Origin: Cupriavidus sp. MP-37
GTDB taxonomy: Bacteria; Pseudomonadota; Gammaproteobacteria; Burkholderiales; Burkholderiaceae
Assembly (NCBI RefSeq): GCF_020618415.1
Contig: NZ_CP085345.1
Location: forward strand, 1,922,001 to 1,986,000
DNA: 64,000 nt
Direction: 5' to 3'
The position numbers and the translations under genes were made by a program. The notes beneath the pieces are model-generated. The model saw only the letters and a program-made list of their open reading frames with translations. It was not told the DNA's origin and made no database searches. Shown here in pieces: positions 17,761-29,169 of this stretch. Numbering within the stretch: position 1 is the first letter of the stretch; each line of letters begins with the position of its first letter.

Positions 17761-18936
17761 CTACATGCCGAAGCGCTGCGCGCGCGCGGTAAAGAAGATG
17801 CCGCTGGGATTGTCCGCAGGGAGCGTGGCCAGGCGTTCCAGCGTGGCGGTGTCGTAGACCTCGACGCGGTTGTCGTCGCGGCAGGACAGCCACAGCGCCT
17901 CGCCCTTGGGCGTGAATTCCATGTGCAGCACGCCGCGGCAGGGTTGCAGCGTGCGCACCACCCGGCGCGTGGCGGTGTCGATCACCTGCACGGTGTCGTT
18001 GTGCGGGAAGGCGAAATTGACCCAGACCTGGCGCCCGTCGGGCCGCGCCATGGCGAATACCGGCTGGCCCGCCAGCGCCACGCGCGCCGCCTCGCGCCAG
18101 CCGTTGGCGGGATCGGCCACCAGCACTTGATGGCGCCCGATCGCCGGCAGCCATGCCATGCCCTGCGCCATGGCCCAGCCGCGCAGGTGCGGCATCTTGT
18201 AGACCGGCAGCGGCGCGTTGCCGCGGCCGTAGCCGGACAGGATGCGGCGCACCTGCGGCGGCGCCTGCCACAGGTCGACCAGCGCCAGCCCGTCTTCGCC
18301 GAACAGGCCGGCCAGGTACCAGCGGCCGTCGGGCGTGACCAGCCCGTCGTAAGGCTCGCGGCCGGCGGGCAGGCGGGTCACCTGCGGGTGGCGCGGGTCG
18401 CCGGCATCGATGATCCAGATTTCGCCGGATTCGAACAGGCTGGCGGCAAAGCGCCGGCCGGGCAGGTCGGCCAGTCCGACCACCTTGGCGCGGCGCCCGT
18501 CGCTGCCGATGGCGGGAAGATCCGCCAGCGCTTCCAGCGTCCGGGCGTCGAACAGGCGGATCCCCCCCGGCGCGTAGTTCTGTGCCGCCACCACGCGGCC
18601 GTCCTGCGAGATGGCGCCGCCAATGCTGTTGCCTGCCTGCAGCACGCGGTGGGTGATGCGGGCGCCGAGCAGGTCGACCCGCGTCAGGCCGCCATCGCGG
18701 CCGAAGACATAGGCATAGCGCGCATCGCGCGAGAACACCACGCTGGCGTGCGACAGGTCGCCCAGTCCTTCGACCGTGGCCAGGCGTGTCATGCCGGTGG
18801 TCTCGACGATCTGCAGCCGGCCCGCGGCGCGCTCCACCACCACGCCCAGGTCGCCGGTGCCGCGCACGGTGGCGGCGCAACCCGCGGCCAGCACGGCCAC
18901 CAGTGCCGCGCACGCCGCCGTGGCCAGGCCGCGCAT
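17761..18936 (-). CDS. nirF: NirF, heme d1 biosynthesis lipoprotein
   Basis: 391-residue d1-type propeller protein without a cytochrome c domain. NirF is required for a late step of heme d1 formation and has been described as a dehydrogenase-type heme d1 synthase. A lipoprotein signal peptide ends in LAAGC (Cys20), so it is probably anchored in the periplasm. Propeller repeats include VFSRDARYAYVFGRDGG and FTPKGEALWLSCRD. The ATG overlaps the nirC stop (TGATG), which decides the start; an upstream in-frame ATG at 18996 lies within nirC. Confidence 0.93.
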   Translation of the reverse strand: MRGLATAACAALVAVLAAGCAATVRGTGDLGVVVERAAGRLQIVETTGMTRLATVEGLGDLSHASVVFSRDARYAYVFGRDGGLTRVDLLGARITHRVLQAGNSIGGAISQDGRVVAAQNYAPGGIRLFDARTLEALADLPAIGSDGRRAKVVGLADLPGRRFAASLFESGEIWIIDAGDPRHPQVTRLPAGREPYDGLVTPDGRWYLAGLFGEDGLALVDLWQAPPQVRRILSGYGRGNAPLPVYKMPHLRGWAMAQGMAWLPAIGRHQVLVADPANGWREAARVALAGQPVFAMARPDGRQVWVNFAFPHNDTVQVIDTATRRVVRTLQPCRGVLHMEFTPKGEALWLSCRDDNRVEVYDTATLERLATLPADNPSGIFFTARAQRFGM

Positions 18937-19310
18937 CAGTTGCCTTGCGGCGAGACGGCCGGCGGCTGGCCGGCCTGCAGTCGATCGATCAGCCATCGGG
19001 CTTCATCCTGCGTCATGAAAGGTTGCCAGGGCGGCATTGCCGTGCCGGGCCGGCCGTACAGCACGGTGGCCACCAGGCCATCGGGCGGCTTGCCGGCCAG
19101 GCTTGCCGGCGTCAGCGGCGGGCCCAGTCCGCCGCGCAAGGTCATGCCGTGGCAGGCGCCGCAGTCATCGCGCAGCCAGTGCGCCAGTTGCGCCTGCCGC
19201 GCCGGCGCGGGCGGATCGGCCGTGGCGAATGCGCTTGCCGCCGCCGTGGCGACCAGCGCGGCAGCCGCGGCGCGGCGCCACGCGCTGCGGTTCAGAGCGA
19301 CAGGATCCAT
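18936..19310 (-). CDS. nirC: NirC, periplasmic c-type cytochrome
   Basis: 124-residue monoheme cytochrome c with an N-terminal signal peptide (cleavage near residue 30) and the heme motif C50-G-A-C53-H54. A candidate axial methionine is in GTAMPPW. NirC proteins donate electrons to cytochrome cd1 or serve in heme d1 maturation. It overlaps nirM by 19 bases at its start and nirF by one base at its stop, so it is translationally coupled on both sides. Confidence 0.88.
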   Translation of the reverse strand: MDPVALNRSAWRRAAAAALVATAAASAFATADPPAPARQAQLAHWLRDDCGACHGMTLRGGLGPPLTPASLAGKPPDGLVATVLYGRPGTAMPPWQPFMTQDEARWLIDRLQAGQPPAVSPQGN

Positions 19311-19612
19311 TTGGCCAGCGTGTTGGCGTCGGCCTCGCTGACGGCGTTGGCCGGCATCGGCACCGGGCCCCAGCGGCCGCTGCTGCCTTTCAGGATGGAC
19401 TGGACCATCTGCGCCTGCCCGTCCTTGCGGCCGGTGTATTTGGCCTTGATGTCCTGGAACGCGGGCCCGACCATTTTCTTGTCGAGGGCATGGCAGGCCA
19501 GGCAGGCCTTGCTCGATGCCAGCGCCTGGCTGGCGTGTGCGGGCATGGCGGCGCCGAGTGCCAGGCAGCCGAACGCTGCCAGCAGCGCTGTCAGCGCGTG
19601 TTGGGTTCGCAT
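19292..19612 (-). CDS. nirM: NirM, cytochrome c551-type electron donor
   Basis: 106-residue monoheme cytochrome of the c551/c552 class. A signal peptide ends near PAHA (residue 27), the heme motif is C37-L-A-C40-H41, and the axial methionine lies in PVPMPANAV. These proteins carry electrons to NirS in the periplasm. The start at 19612 (MRTQHALTALL) is preferred over an in-frame upstream codon because it gives a proper signal peptide. It is second in the cluster, 74 bases after nirS. Confidence 0.92.
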   Translation of the reverse strand: MRTQHALTALLAAFGCLALGAAMPAHASQALASSKACLACHALDKKMVGPAFQDIKAKYTGRKDGQAQMVQSILKGSSGRWGPVPMPANAVSEADANTLAKWILSL

Positions 19613-19686
19613 GATGAACTCTCCATGGAAGGTGCGGGGGAACGCTGGCGGTCCTCGCTGCGCCACGGCGCAGCGAGGGCGCGGCC

Positions 19687-22018
<2,332 letters not shown>

Positions 22019-22028
22019 GGCTTGCTCC

Positions 22029-23045
22029 TCATGTGCGCCGGTTGCCGGCCCCGCGTTCGCGCGGTGCGCCGCTGCGGCCCGGCTGATCGCCCGCTGCGGC
22101 GGCTCGCCTGGTCCTGGCCTGGCTGAGCAGGACAGAGACGAACAGCGTCATCGCCACCGCGCCCAGCGACCAGTGCACCGGTACGTGGAACCACGGCGCG
22201 ACCAGCATCTTGGCGCCGATAAAGGCGAGCACGATGGCGAGCCCGTACTTCAGGTACTGGAAATGCGCCGCCAGGTTGGCGAGCAGGAAATACAGGGCCC
22301 GCAGGCCCATGATCGCGAAGATGTTCGAGGTGAAGACGATGAACGGATCGGTGGTCACGGCGAAGATCGCCGGGATGCTGTCGACCGCGAACACCAGGTC
22401 GGTGGCCTCGACCATCAGCACCACCACGAACATCGGCGTGGCATGGCGCAGTCCGCCGATGCGCACGAAGAAGCGTTCGCCGTGGTACTCGGAGGTGATC
22501 CGCATATGCGCGCACAGGAAGCGCACGATGGGATTGCGCGAGAGGTCGGGCGCGTGCCGGGAAATAAACAGCATCTTGATGCCGGTGATGACGAGAAACA
22601 CGCCGAACACGTAGAGGATCCAGGCGAACTGGCTGATCAGCCAGACCCCCACCAGGATCATGGCGGCGCGCATCAGGATGGCGCCGAGCACGCCGAGCAG
22701 CAGCACGCGGCGCTGCAGCTCAGGCGGCACGGCGAAATAGCTGAAGATCATCGCAAACACGAACATGTTGTCGACCGACAGCGACAGCTCGATCAGGTAG
22801 CCGGTGTAGAACTCCAGCACCTTGCGATAGGCCGCGTCGTGTCCGGCATCCTCGGCCACCACCCACCAGAGCGCCACGCCGAACAGCACGGCCAGGGTCA
22901 TCCAGGTCAGGGTCCATCCCAGCGCTTCGCGCGAGGAGACCCGGTGCGCGTGCCGCCCGCCCAGGACGAAGATGTCCACGACCAGCGTGCCCAGCACCAG
23001 GACGAAAAATCCGGCCCACATCGGGGCGGTGGCAAAGGTCTCCAT
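22029..23045 (-). CDS. TerC/Alx family integral membrane protein
   Basis: 338-residue polytopic protein with about eight or nine hydrophobic helices and the TerC family acidic motifs: LIELSLSVDNMFVFAMIF in an early helix and VEATDLVFAVDSIPAIFAVT in a later one. The paired aspartates are thought to handle metal ions; homologues (Alx, MeeF, TerC) export Mn2+ or support tellurite resistance. The C-terminal 35 residues are basic and disordered-looking. It precedes the UspA gene by 10 bases and follows the acyl-AMP ligase gene by 75. Confidence 0.9.
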   Translation of the reverse strand: METFATAPMWAGFFVLVLGTLVVDIFVLGGRHAHRVSSREALGWTLTWMTLAVLFGVALWWVVAEDAGHDAAYRKVLEFYTGYLIELSLSVDNMFVFAMIFSYFAVPPELQRRVLLLGVLGAILMRAAMILVGVWLISQFAWILYVFGVFLVITGIKMLFISRHAPDLSRNPIVRFLCAHMRITSEYHGERFFVRIGGLRHATPMFVVVLMVEATDLVFAVDSIPAIFAVTTDPFIVFTSNIFAIMGLRALYFLLANLAAHFQYLKYGLAIVLAFIGAKMLVAPWFHVPVHWSLGAVAMTLFVSVLLSQARTRRAAAAGDQPGRSGAPRERGAGNRRT

Positions 23046-23120
23046 TGCCTTATGGTGAAACGGCGGGTGGGACGGGGTGGGTGATGGCCGCCGGCAGGCG
23101 CCAGGCCCGGCCGGCGGAGA

Positions 23121-26015
23121 TCATGGCAGCTGCCGCGCGAAGTGGCGCCGCGCGGACTGCGCCTTCACGCGCAGGGCGTCGGGTTCGCCGCAGTAGTGCA
23201 GGATTTCGGCGCGGGCCGCATTGCGCAGGCGCATGGCGGCCGGCCAGTCATCCCCGTCGGGCGCCAGCGGCTGGCCGATGACGACGCTGACCGGTCCCCG
23301 GCGCGGCAGCCACTGGCCATCGCGCAGCACCGAGCGGGTGCCCCGCAGCGCAATCGGAACCACCGGGGCGCCGGCGCGGGCGGCGGCGATGAAGGCGCCC
23401 GAGCGGAAACGTTGCAGCCCGGACTCGCGGCCGAAGGTGCCTTCCGGGAACAGCAGCACCGAGCGCCCGGCGCGCACGGCCGTGACCAGCCGCGCGATGG
23501 CCTCGGATTCCCGCACGTTGTCGAAGCGGTCGATGAAGTCGGCACCGATGCTGGACAGGTAGGCGCCCGGGATGCGTTGCGCCTGCAGCTCGCGCTTGGC
23601 CACCACGCATACCGGCAGCGGCAGGGCGGCGATCAGCACGATGCCGTCCAGGTAGCTGGCATGGTTCGATACCAGCACGCAGGCGCGATCGCGCGGCAGG
23701 TGCTCCAGCCCCTGCACGAACCATGGCACCGCGGCCAGCCGCAGCAGCAGCCGGGCGGCGTGGTGGCTGAGCGCCCATCCCATGGCGGGCCGGTGCATTG
23801 CCACCGATGCCAGGCACGTCACCGGCGCCATCGCGGCGAACAACAGCCACGCGTACAGCGAGTAGGACAGGCCGGCGGCGGCATGCCGGCCGCGCCGCAG
23901 CTGCGGCAGCAGCGCCTGCCAGCCGAAGCGCGCAAGCTGCAGCCATGGCGCGGCTTCGCCCTGGCCGGTGACGCCGTGCTCGAAGCGCTCGCGGCAGGCG
24001 GCGCGCCGGATCTTGCCGCTCGACGTCTTCAGGATGGTGTGCGGCGGCACCAGCACGACATGGTCCGGCGGCATGCCGAGTACATCGAGCGCGGTCTTCA
24101 GCGCCTGCCGTTGCAGCGCGCCGCGCGCCGCGGCGTCGGTGGCCGCGGTTTCCGCCATCACGACGATATGCTCGGTGCCGCTGTCGCGATCGGGGCTGCC
24201 GAACACCGCGACGCAGCCCTTGCGGATGCCGGGAATCGCGCCGATGGCCTGCTCGACTTCGTAGGGATAGAGATTGCGGCCGCCGCGCACGATGGTTTCC
24301 TTGGCGCGCCCGGTGATGTAGAGCTCGCCGTCGGCGATATAGCCGTAGTCGCCGGTGTTGAGCCAGCCGCGGTCGAAGAGCTGGCGCGTCTGCGCCGGGT
24401 TGCGGAAATAGCCGCTGGTGGCCGACGGGCCGCGGAACTGCAGCAGGCCCTCGCGCCGCTCGGGCAGTTCGCAGGCGCTGGCGTCGACGATGCGGATCTC
24501 GTGGCCCGGCAGCGGCCGGCCGCACGACGGGAACTCCATCACCTCGCGTGCGGCTGCCGCGTCTTGCCCGTCCCCCTCGGCGGGAGCGGCGGGAACAGCG
24601 CGCGCGGTGTGGACGAAGGCTTCGCGGTCGATGCGGTCGGCAGCCAAAGCGCGTCCTGGCGGCGGGAACGTCAGGCCCACCGATGCTTCCGCCAGCCCGT
24701 AGACCGGCGCCGCCGCGTGCGCGCGCAGGCCATGCCGGGCGAAGCGCGCGGTGAACCTGCGCATGGTCTGCAGGCTCACCGGCTCGGCACCGTTGAAGGC
24801 GAAGCGCCAGCTCGACAGGTCCAGCCCCGACAGATCCGCCTGCGCCAGCCGGTGCAGGCACAGCTCATAAGCGAAATTGGGCCCGCCCGACAGCGTGCCC
24901 CGGTACTTGTGGATCGCCCACAGCCAGCGTTCGGGCCGTGCCAGGAAGGTGAGCGGCGACATCACCACCAGCGGGAAGGCGTAGTACAGGCTGCCCAGCC
25001 AGGCGCCGATCAGGCCCATATCGTGATACAGCGGCAGCCAGCTGACAAAGACGTCGCGCGAGTCGACCGACAGCGCCATGCCCATGGCGCGCAGGTTGGC
25101 CAGCAGGTTGGCATGCGTCAGCACCACGCCCTTGGGCGAGCCGGTGCTGCCCGAGGTGTACTGCAGCAGCGCGATGTCATGCGCGCCCGCCATCGCATCG
25201 GCCGGCGCGGCGGCGGTGTTTTCCACTTCCCGGGGCGTCAGCACGCTTTGCAGCGTGCCGGTGCCGGCCTTGAGCAGGGTCGCGAGCGGCCGGGCCTCGG
25301 CCACCGTGATCAGGATCGGCGCCTGCGCGTTGGCCAGGATGCCGGCATGGCGCTGCAGGTGGTCGCCGATCTGCGCCAGCCGTGCCGGCGGGTAGAGCGG
25401 CACGGGTATCCCGCCTGCCATCAGGATGCCGGTGAAGCAGTAGAAGTACTCCGCGCACGTCGGCAGCATCAGCGCCACGGTGGTACCGGCGCGCACGCCG
25501 CGCGCGGCCAGGCCGGCGGCCACGCCGCAGGCGCGCCGGTGCAGCTGGGCAAAGGTGATGGGCGTATCGTCGCCTTCGCCGCCGAGCAGGATGAGGTGCG
25601 TGCGGTCGGGATGGCGGTGCAGGTGCCAGCGCAGCACGTCGGTCACCGTGGCGGCGTCTTCCGGTGCCTGCGCCGCGGCCTCCGCCGCTGCCGGGCTGAG
25701 CAGCCGCGCGGGTCCGTCTTCGGCGCCGGGCGGCAGGTCCCGGGCGGCGAGCACGGCGCGCAGCAGCGCGCGCGGCGTGTCCGCCTGGGCCAGTACCTGC
25801 TCCGGCAGGCTGACGCCGAAACGCTGCTCGATGCGGGTCAGCAGTTCGGCGCGCGTCAGGCTGTCGAAGCCCAGTTCGGCCTCGAGCGCGCTGTCCATCG
25901 AGGGCGCGTTCGCCGCCCCGGACTCGGCCTGCGGCCGCATAGCGGTAGACATCTCCCCCACGATGCCGAGCAAGGCATCCTCGTAGTTCTGCCGCGGGGG
26001 CGAGTCCTCGTTCAT
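23121..26015 (-). CDS. ACP / fatty-acyl-AMP ligase / PlsC-type acyltransferase fusion
   Basis: 964-residue three-domain protein. Residues about 10-95 are an acyl carrier domain with phosphopantetheine site S52 (ELGFDSLTRAEL). Residues about 125-700 are an adenylating enzyme of the FAAL/acyl-CoA synthetase class: LLQYTSGSTGSPKGVV at about 284-298, SWLPLYHDMGLIG, and TGDYGYIADGELYITGRAKE; the ending KTSSGKIRRA carries the C-terminal catalytic lysine. The last 200 residues are a PlsC-like acyltransferase with NHASYLD (H785, D790) and FPEGTFGRESG (about 856). The protein could activate a fatty acid, load it on its own carrier and transfer it to a glycerol-type acceptor. ATG 26015 is preferred to an in-frame TTG at 26072. 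It has its own promoter-like sequence at 26109-26136. Confidence 0.9.
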   Translation of the reverse strand: MNEDSPPRQNYEDALLGIVGEMSTAMRPQAESGAANAPSMDSALEAELGFDSLTRAELLTRIEQRFGVSLPEQVLAQADTPRALLRAVLAARDLPPGAEDGPARLLSPAAAEAAAQAPEDAATVTDVLRWHLHRHPDRTHLILLGGEGDDTPITFAQLHRRACGVAAGLAARGVRAGTTVALMLPTCAEYFYCFTGILMAGGIPVPLYPPARLAQIGDHLQRHAGILANAQAPILITVAEARPLATLLKAGTGTLQSVLTPREVENTAAAPADAMAGAHDIALLQYTSGSTGSPKGVVLTHANLLANLRAMGMALSVDSRDVFVSWLPLYHDMGLIGAWLGSLYYAFPLVVMSPLTFLARPERWLWAIHKYRGTLSGGPNFAYELCLHRLAQADLSGLDLSSWRFAFNGAEPVSLQTMRRFTARFARHGLRAHAAAPVYGLAEASVGLTFPPPGRALAADRIDREAFVHTARAVPAAPAEGDGQDAAAAREVMEFPSCGRPLPGHEIRIVDASACELPERREGLLQFRGPSATSGYFRNPAQTRQLFDRGWLNTGDYGYIADGELYITGRAKETIVRGGRNLYPYEVEQAIGAIPGIRKGCVAVFGSPDRDSGTEHIVVMAETAATDAAARGALQRQALKTALDVLGMPPDHVVLVPPHTILKTSSGKIRRAACRERFEHGVTGQGEAAPWLQLARFGWQALLPQLRRGRHAAAGLSYSLYAWLLFAAMAPVTCLASVAMHRPAMGWALSHHAARLLLRLAAVPWFVQGLEHLPRDRACVLVSNHASYLDGIVLIAALPLPVCVVAKRELQAQRIPGAYLSSIGADFIDRFDNVRESEAIARLVTAVRAGRSVLLFPEGTFGRESGLQRFRSGAFIAAARAGAPVVPIALRGTRSVLRDGQWLPRRGPVSVVIGQPLAPDGDDWPAAMRLRNAARAEILHYCGEPDALRVKAQSARRHFARQLP

Positions 26016-26108
26016 TCGCTTATTGCTTGGGTCCGCGCGAACCGGTGGCTGCCGCCTGCCGCGCACGGGCAAGCGGCAGCACCGACGTCGACGGTACTGG
26101 CACCCCTA

Positions 26109-26136
26109 AAGATAGGCGGCGTGCGGAAATTGTCGA
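26109..26136 (-). promoter_or_regulatory. Candidate sigma70 promoter of the acyl-AMP ligase fusion gene
   Basis: On the minus strand TCGACA (26136-26131) and TATCTT (26114-26109) are separated by 16 bases, five and four matches to the -35 and -10 consensus. They lie about 95 bases upstream of the ATG at 26015 and downstream of the mobB stop, suggesting transcription independent of the nar genes. Confidence 0.45.
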
Positions 26137-26214
26137 GTGTGGTGACGCAGCGGGCACTGGCGCGCGCGCCGGTGCGGCACAGGCGGCATCCGGCATCCGC
26201 CTTCGCGGCCGCCG

Positions 26215-26772
26215 TCAGATGGCGATCCGCTCCATCGCCTTAAGGAAAGCGCCTGGGTCGAGCGGCTCCAGGTGGTTCCGGCCGCGCATGGCGAGGATGA
26301 AGCGCCCCACGGTCGCGGCATCGTCCAGCGGCAGGCAGGGCAGCATTGTGTCGAGCCGCGCATCGGTGGCCACCGCAACGATCGAAGGATCGCAGGGATA
26401 GTAGGGCGCGCGCCCATGCGCCGGGCGATACACCTCGAGGCGCGGAATATCCTCGCGGCGGAAGCCTTCCACCAGCGTAATATCGGCCGGCCGCAGCCGT
26501 GCCACCTGTTCGGCCAGCGTCGGCTCGGCCTCGTCGGCGAGTTCGCGCACGATGGCGTAGCGATAGGGCGAGGCTACCATCACTTCCGTGGCACCGGCCG
26601 CGCGAAAGCGCGCGCTGTCCTTGCCGGGCGGCTCGAGTTCCAGCGGATGATGGCTGTGCTTGATGACGTTGACGGTCAGGCCGTGCGCGCGAAGCCACGG
26701 CAGCAGTGCGGTAATCAGCGTGGTCTTGCCGCTGCCCGAGGTGCCGGCGATGCCGAAGATAAAGGGATTCAT
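26215..26772 (-). CDS. mobB: Molybdopterin-guanine dinucleotide biosynthesis adaptor MobB
   Basis: 185-residue GTP-binding P-loop protein ([18 protein letters not shown] near residues 10-27, then [10 protein letters not shown] and LVEGFRRE). MobB assists MobA in attaching GMP to molybdopterin, making the bis-MGD cofactor that NarG needs. Its ATG overlaps the carbonic anhydrase stop (ATGA), which decides the start and places it as the last gene of the nar-associated transcript. Co-transcription of a cofactor gene with the apoenzyme makes functional sense. Confidence 0.92.
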   Translation of the reverse strand: MNPFIFGIAGTSGSGKTTLITALLPWLRAHGLTVNVIKHSHHPLELEPPGKDSARFRAAGATEVMVASPYRYAIVRELADEAEPTLAEQVARLRPADITLVEGFRREDIPRLEVYRPAHGRAPYYPCDPSIVAVATDARLDTMLPCLPLDDAATVGRFILAMRGRNHLEPLDPGAFLKAMERIAI

Positions 26773-27476
26773 GTCGTGACGGATTCGGTGGGTGCCGCGG
26801 TAACGGGCAAGGGGCATACCAGCGGCAGGAAGGCATCGGCGCGTTGCGAGTAGGCCAGCAGCGCACCGGCCTGCAGGTCGAAGTACCAGCCGTGCAGCGT
26901 CAGCTCGCCGGCTTCCAGCGCGCGCTGCACGAACGGGAAGGTCTGCAGGTTGCGCAGCGACACCAGGATCGCCGCCTGTTCGCAGGCGCGCTGGCGCTGC
27001 GCCGGGCTGGCGCCGGCAAGCGTTTCCTCGACCTGCCGCCGCGCCGGTGCGGCGATGCGGACCCAGGCGCCAAGGTAGTCCGGATCCTGGCCGTCGTCGG
27101 GCGCATGGTCGCCGGCGTCGGCCGGCTGCGCCAGCAGCGCGCGGATGCCGCCGCAGCCGCCGTGGCCCATCACGATGATGCGGGCCACGCGCAGCTGCTG
27201 CACCGCGAACTGGATCGCGGCGGACACGCCATGCAGGCTGCCCTCGTGGCGGCCGGTGCAGGGCGGCACCAGGTTGCCGATATTGCGCACGGTAAACAAT
27301 TCGCCCGGATCGCAGCCGAGCAGCAGGCCGGGATCGACGCGCGAGTCGCTGCAGCCGATCAGCAGCGTCGGCGGACGCTGGCCGGTGCGCAGCGTGTCGA
27401 ACAGCCCGGGCTCGTCGTCGAAATAGCGTTGCTGGAAGCGTTCGAAGCCTTTGAGCAGATGTTCGATGTGATGCAC
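26769..27476 (-). CDS. Beta-class carbonic anhydrase
   Basis: 235-residue beta-carbonic anhydrase, interconverting CO2 and bicarbonate with zinc. The ligands are C42 (GCSDSR), H105 and C108 (MGHGGCGG), with the D44-R46 dyad intact. No export signal, so it is cytoplasmic. Start codon is GTG with a GGAGG ribosome site about 6 bases upstream. It lies 15 bases after the parvulin gene and overlaps mobB by four bases, so it is embedded in the nar transcript. The reason is not known; supply of bicarbonate or pH buffering during denitrification is a guess. Confidence 0.93.
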   Translation of the reverse strand: MHHIEHLLKGFERFQQRYFDDEPGLFDTLRTGQRPPTLLIGCSDSRVDPGLLLGCDPGELFTVRNIGNLVPPCTGRHEGSLHGVSAAIQFAVQQLRVARIIVMGHGGCGGIRALLAQPADAGDHAPDDGQDPDYLGAWVRIAAPARRQVEETLAGASPAQRQRACEQAAILVSLRNLQTFPFVQRALEAGELTLHGWYFDLQAGALLAYSQRADAFLPLVCPLPVTAAPTESVTT

Positions 27477-27491
27477 GGCGGCCTCCGCTCG

Positions 27492-28244
27492 CTACTGCAC
27501 CAGCGGGCTGTCGGCGCCGTCCAGCTCGATGCCTTCGATGCGGGCGCGGCCGATCAGCAGGCTGGCGTACTGCTTCCAGGCGCGGTCGCGCGCCGCCGTG
27601 GCGAGCGCGCCGGCGATGTCGCCGCGCACGGCCTCGAACGGCAGGCGGGTGCCGGGGCAGCGCTCCAGGATGCGCACGATATGCAGTCCATAACGGGTTT
27701 CGACCAACTGCGGCAAGACGCCGTCATGCTGCGCGGCAAACAGCGCGCGCTCGAACTCCGGCGCGGTCTCGCCGCGGAACACGCGGCCCAGGCGCCCGCC
27801 GTTATTGCCGCTCGGGCAGTTCGACAGCGCGCGGGCATGCTGCGCGAAGCTCGACGGATCGCCGCGCACCAGCGCCAGCGTCTGCGCCGCGATTTCGCGC
27901 AGCGCGTCCAGCGGCACGCGTGGCGTCACCTGGAACAGGATGTGGTCGGCCTCGACCCATTCGCCATCGCGAAAGCGCTCCGGACGGCTGTCGTAGTGGC
28001 GGCGGCAGCTGGCTTCGTCCGGCTCGGGGGTGCCGGCCTCGTGTTCCAGCAGCGCCATGGCGAGCGCGTCGTCGTCCTGGCCCGGCACGCTCAGGCCGAT
28101 GCGTCCGGCCTCTTCGCGCACCAGCACGCGCAGGATGGCAGCGATCGTCGCCATCTTCGCAGGATTGGCGGCGTCGTGATGGTGGTCCAGTTCGCGCTCG
28201 ATATCGGCGTCGCGCAGTTCCACGCCGTTGACGGTGACAGGCAT
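27492..28244 (-). CDS. Parvulin-type peptidyl-prolyl isomerase of the nar cluster
   Basis: 250-residue protein with a rotamase domain at about residues 95-205: ADHILFQV, the central [19 protein letters not shown] and [15 protein letters not shown] are the conserved blocks. The N-terminal 95 residues are helical, as in NifM/PpiC-like chaperones. No signal peptide is present, so it acts in the cytoplasm. Similar isomerase genes follow narGHJI in many proteobacteria and are thought to assist folding of the nitrate reductase, but direct evidence is thin. It starts 27 bases after narI with an AAGGAGA site. Confidence 0.9.
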   Translation of the reverse strand: MPVTVNGVELRDADIERELDHHHDAANPAKMATIAAILRVLVREEAGRIGLSVPGQDDDALAMALLEHEAGTPEPDEASCRRHYDSRPERFRDGEWVEADHILFQVTPRVPLDALREIAAQTLALVRGDPSSFAQHARALSNCPSGNNGGRLGRVFRGETAPEFERALFAAQHDGVLPQLVETRYGLHIVRILERCPGTRLPFEAVRGDIAGALATAARDRAWKQYASLLIGRARIEGIELDGADSPLVQ

Positions 28245-28271
28245 CGGGTTCTCCTTGTACGGTCGCGGCGC

Positions 28272-28955
28272 TCAGCGGCTGCGCACCAGCTGCCAGGCGC
28301 GCCCGAGATAGCCGAGCGAGGCAAAGCCGCTCCACACATGCACCAGCCGCGTGAACGGGAAGATCACGAACAGGGTCATGCCCATGAACAGGTGCGCCTT
28401 GAACAGCAGCGGGGCATCGGCGATAAAGCCGGCGGCATCGCCGCGCAGCGTGACGATATGCTGCGCCCAGTGCATCAGCTGCACCATCATGTGGCCGTCC
28501 ATATGGCCGGCCGATTCGAAGATGGTGGACAGGCCCAGCAGCAGCGTTACCAGCAGCCACAGCAGCAGCACCTTGTCGCCGGTGCGGGTCACCGCGGACA
28601 CGCGCGCGTTGGTCAGGCGGCGGTGCAGCAGGATCAGCAGGCCGGCCAGGCACATGGTGCCCATCACGCCGCCGGCGGCCATCGCCACGCCCTGCTTGAA
28701 GCCGTGCGAGACGCCCAGCGCGTCCCACATCGCCACCGGGGTCAGCAGGCCCACCAGGTGCCCGAAGAACAGGCCCAGGATGCCGACATGGAACAGGATG
28801 TTGCCCGTGCGCAGGTTGCCGCGGTACAGCACCTGCGAGCTGTCGCTCTTCCAGGTGTATTGCTCGCGCTCGAAGCGCGCCAGGCTGCCGAACAGGAAGA
28901 TGGCAAGCGCGATGTACGGGTAGATGCCGAAGAGGAATTGGTGGAGGGTTGCCAT
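28272..28955 (-). CDS. narI: Respiratory nitrate reductase gamma subunit
   Basis: 227-residue membrane cytochrome b that oxidises quinol and passes electrons through two hemes b to NarH. Five hydrophobic helices are visible. The heme-ligating histidines are probably those in NILFHVGILGLFFGHLVG and in LFKAHLFMGM / RLVHVWSG. Length is usual. It is separated from narJ by 214 bases holding a REP-like composite repeat, an unusual interruption between narJ and narI. Confidence 0.95.
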   Translation of the reverse strand: MATLHQFLFGIYPYIALAIFLFGSLARFEREQYTWKSDSSQVLYRGNLRTGNILFHVGILGLFFGHLVGLLTPVAMWDALGVSHGFKQGVAMAAGGVMGTMCLAGLLILLHRRLTNARVSAVTRTGDKVLLLWLLVTLLLGLSTIFESAGHMDGHMMVQLMHWAQHIVTLRGDAAGFIADAPLLFKAHLFMGMTLFVIFPFTRLVHVWSGFASLGYLGRAWQLVRSR

Positions 28956-29035
28956 GGTGTTGTGTTAGCTCGGAAAAAGGCAGAAGCGACTCGACTATGG
29001 GCTTGCCTCGGTGTCTACATCTGCCAGCTGCGTTC

Positions 29036-29143
29036 CCCTCTCCCCTCAGGGGAGAGGGCAGGGTGAGGGATGGTTTAAGCACGGGCGCTTCGTTGAAGCT
29101 CCAGCCCTCACCCCCGCCCCTCTCCCGCAAGCGGGAGAGGGGA
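29036..29143. repeat. REP-like composite repeat between narJ and narI
   Basis: Two palindromes separated by a spacer: CCCTCTCCCC-TCA-inverse at 29036-29058 and CCCCTCTCCCGC-AA-inverse ending at about 29142. They are bordered on the inside by GGGTGAGGG and CCCTCACCC, which are themselves inverted. The spacer contains TTCGTTGAAGCTCCAG, closely similar to TTCGTGGAAGCTCCCG in the copy at 54781. It lies in the narJ-narI gap and could stabilise or process the nar mRNA. Confidence 0.85.
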
Positions 29144-29169
29144 GAAAGCAGTCGGTCAGTGAAGGCATA

